NCBI GenBank assembly: GCA_964017155.1
Contig: OZ024861.1
Span: 23,933,713 to 23,997,712, forward strand
Reading direction: 5' to 3'
Length of the DNA: 64,000 nucleotides
From: Oasisia sp. SBJ-2009
Taxonomy: Eukaryota; Annelida; Polychaeta; Sabellida; Siboglinidae
Shown here: positions 62,701 through 64,000 of the stretch, one piece after another
Layout: each line of letters begins with the position of its first letter
How positions within the stretch are numbered: the first letter of the stretch is position 1
Position numbers and translations under genes: made by a program
The notes under the pieces: generated by a model
Database searches by the model: none
Seen by the model: only the letters and a program-made list of their open reading frames with translations
Told to the model about the DNA's origin: nothing

Positions 62701-63940
62701 TGTTAAAGGTGCATCACATGTTACCGTTAAAGGTGCACCATACGTTACTGTGTAAAGGTGTAACATATGTTATAGTTAAAGACTAATTTACACGCGGATA
62801 CATTTTATGTTTCTAGTTAACCATGCTGTTGTCGATTTTCCCTGCTCCGTCCAAAAAACTATGTCCTGCAAATTCAGTTGGTAAAAACTAAATAACGACC
62901 CGGCGATTTAACTTGGCAAATTACCTATGTGCAGAATGTAGATACTAAACTGATTTGTTTTACTATTTAAAACAATTACACACTTATTATGACAACAACC
63001 GCGAGTATTATTACACGATTTACACAGTTATGAATTTGTACGTCAAAACATAACTAGGAAATGGAATGGATTAAATCGATAGAACTATTAGGAATCGAGA
63101 AGAGTCATGTTTGTGTTTTTTTGTTGTTGAAAATGCATACATGTGTAAATATTGAACTTACCATGCGAGAGTCGCTTGTGGTCGTTCTCTGGGAGATCGT
63201 CGCAACCATTGGATTCTCTTTGGTCCGGTCTGGATAGAATAGACACAAGTTTGGTAGAGTAACACATTCATCGAATTACGACCGACTTTCAAATTATCAC
63301 GATACCCATTATCTAATTATAGCTACATATATGACTATAAAGAAAACTACTTACGTAACATCAAAAACTGCATTGAAAAAAACTATTTGAGTAAAGAGTA
63401 AAGTAACTTTCAAAAGTATATGAAGAAAGACTAAAAGTACAATTCTACATTTTAATTTCAATATTACAGCTGGCATAACAAAATAACTAAGGATACCCAC
63501 ACGGCAAAGAGCAGAGTGGTGTAGTGGTTACCATTTGCACGGGTTCGATCCCCGGTACCGGCAGTTGTGATATCAAAATGTGGTTCTCAACATTGGGGAC
63601 TGTGTATCCCTCGTGAATCCGAGAATCACGTTAATATCGGTCCCGTCTCAATTTGGGACGTAAAAGAATCACTGAGGACGAAAAGCACCCTGGCAGCACC
63701 ATCCTCAGTGACTCCTGCGGTAGCCCAAGATTGGGCTGTTTGGAGTAAATAACCTGAGACCTGAAACGTCGATTTTATCCTACCCGATATACCTTTTTTA
63801 AAGATAACCCCATATCACACATTGCCAACTAATTACGGGAACATTGCAAATCCATACCATCATCTTTATAAAACGTACCTTTCTTTGGCGTCCTGAAAAG
63901 CTTTGGCAAACGGGTTGTATTTGATCTTTAGCGCAGTTAT
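56699..63940 (-). CDS. TBXT: Brachyury (T-box), last four coding exons; 5' part off the right edge
   Basis: Exons 5' to 3': 63879-63940, 63162-63229, 60951-61091, 56699-57087. All junctions are GT-AG and phases agree, giving 219 residues plus stop. The first exon encodes ITALKIKYNPFAKAFQDAKE, the invariant end of the T-box DNA-binding domain. The rest is the C-terminal regulatory region: HSWFLPPPAHQFPN, LRDYRHTPYTQPYPRASPPH (compare vertebrate LRSHRSSPYPSPYAHRN), a DNW motif, QGQYAMWNHHH, and the extreme C-terminus STSTWNPLTPSSI, matching the conserved ending around WTPVSPPSM. Brachyury is a nuclear transcription factor for mesoderm, hindgut and blastopore development in animals. Most of the T-box and the promoter are not in the window. 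Introns contain MITEs, a minisatellite and a SINE. Start coordinates here mean the window's first visible exon, not the gene start. Confidence 0.95.
57849..58321. mobile_element. MITE with about 75-bp TIRs and 4-bp target duplication (Brachyury intron)
   Basis: 473 bp. Ends TGTAGCGCTTACATTTTTCC and, reversed, TGTCGCGCTTACACTTTTCC. TIRs continue through CGTTAAAAACGTT and GACGTTTCTGCGCATGCGCA. CCGA flanks both ends (57845-57848 and 58322-58325). No ORF. A diverged relative is at 15.6-16.1 kb. Confidence 0.88.
58485..58889. mobile_element. Second MITE of the same TIR family
   Basis: 405 bp. Ends TGTCGCGCTTACATTTTCCC and, reversed, TGTCGCGCTTACATTTATCC. Flanked by ACGC on both sides (58481-58484 and 58890-58893). 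The interior differs from the neighbouring copy, so it is a separate subfamily. It lies 163 bp from the first. Confidence 0.85.
58894..60950. other. Rest of the last Brachyury intron, unassigned
   Basis: No exon, domain or repeat family recognised. It may hold enhancers, but nothing in the sequence alone shows this. Confidence 0.5.
61092..62105. other. Brachyury intron, unassigned
   Basis: No coding or repeat signal beyond short AT-rich runs. Confidence 0.5.
62106..62790. repeat. About 24-bp minisatellite in a Brachyury intron
   Basis: Roughly 27 units of GTTAAAGGTGCACCATACGT plus TACA, alternating with GTTAAAGGCACATCCCACAT plus TATT. Alternation gives a higher-order unit of about 75 bp between 62330 and 62520. 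Confidence 0.93.
62791..63161. other. Brachyury intron, unassigned
   Basis: AT-rich, nothing recognised. Confidence 0.5.
63511..63785 (+). mobile_element. tRNA-derived SINE of a different family
   Basis: The head has an A box (GTGGTGTAGTGGTTACC) and a B box (GGGTTCGATCCC). The body includes CTCAACATTGGGGACTGTGT and CCTGAGACCTGAAACGTCG, with a T-rich end. It lies in the Brachyury intron between 63229 and 63879. The head does not fold as a complete tRNA because the anticodon arm is shortened. Confidence 0.75.
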
Positions 63941-64000
63941 CTGGAAAGAACAGATGACGTCAAAATAAAATATTAACGTGCCCTTACACGAGTCAGACCC

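Overview
This window is nuclear DNA from an animal. Its genes are split by GT-AG introns, most of the space between genes is transposon debris and simple repeats, and two conserved metazoan genes can be read exon by exon. Nothing bacterial or viral in organisation is present. The transposon mix (Ty3/Gypsy LTR element, several LINE lineages, a Penelope-like element, tRNA-derived SINEs, many terminal-inverted-repeat MITEs) and the divergent Brachyury tail suggest a bilaterian invertebrate, perhaps marine. I cannot fix the phylum from sequence alone.

Layout. 0-3.3 kb: two possible exons of an unrecognised (+) gene around an intron holding a 5'-truncated LINE and a large AT-rich palindrome, then GATCGG-type palindromic repeats. 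3.3-9.9 kb: no recognised gene, a GC-richer stretch with two perfect CRE palindromes, one dispersed-repeat copy and an 834-bp uninterrupted hexamer tract. 9.9-12.3 kb: a 37-bp minisatellite, then a LINE inside a (TC)n tract. 13.6-17.4 kb: dispersed repeat, SINE, MITE, tandem repeat. 17.5-23.6 kb: a broken (-) strand Ty3/Gypsy retrotransposon with both LTRs and a second, internally deleted relative beside it. 24.8-25.25 kb: a Penelope-like 3' end. 25.6-26.2 kb: a small EGF-like/transmembrane gene.

29.6-44.1 kb (-): a complete GDAP2 gene, 12 exons joining in frame to a 500-residue macro-domain plus CRAL-TRIO protein. Its introns carry a TTAA-flanked MITE, an RTE-like LINE remnant, a SINE, two hAT-like repeats, a THAP-domain relic, and two tandem arrays whose units repeat the 3' splice site of the adjoining exon.

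46.0-52.9 kb: about 6.85 kb of non-coding, tandem-repeat-rich DNA bounded by two 245-bp direct repeats that I read as identical, which looks like a recent mobile element of unclear class. 53-56 kb: microsatellites and a LINE remnant. 56.7-64.0 kb (-): the last four coding exons of Brachyury (TBXT), whose 5' part lies beyond the right edge. Its introns hold two MITEs with 4-bp target duplications, a 24-bp minisatellite and a SINE.

The genes form no operon or shared pathway. GDAP2 and Brachyury are adjacent on the same strand with only non-coding repeats between them. Long open frames over repeats (CVCV, RTRT, YIYI, SNESEL and HQHLPDTK types) are repeat artefacts.
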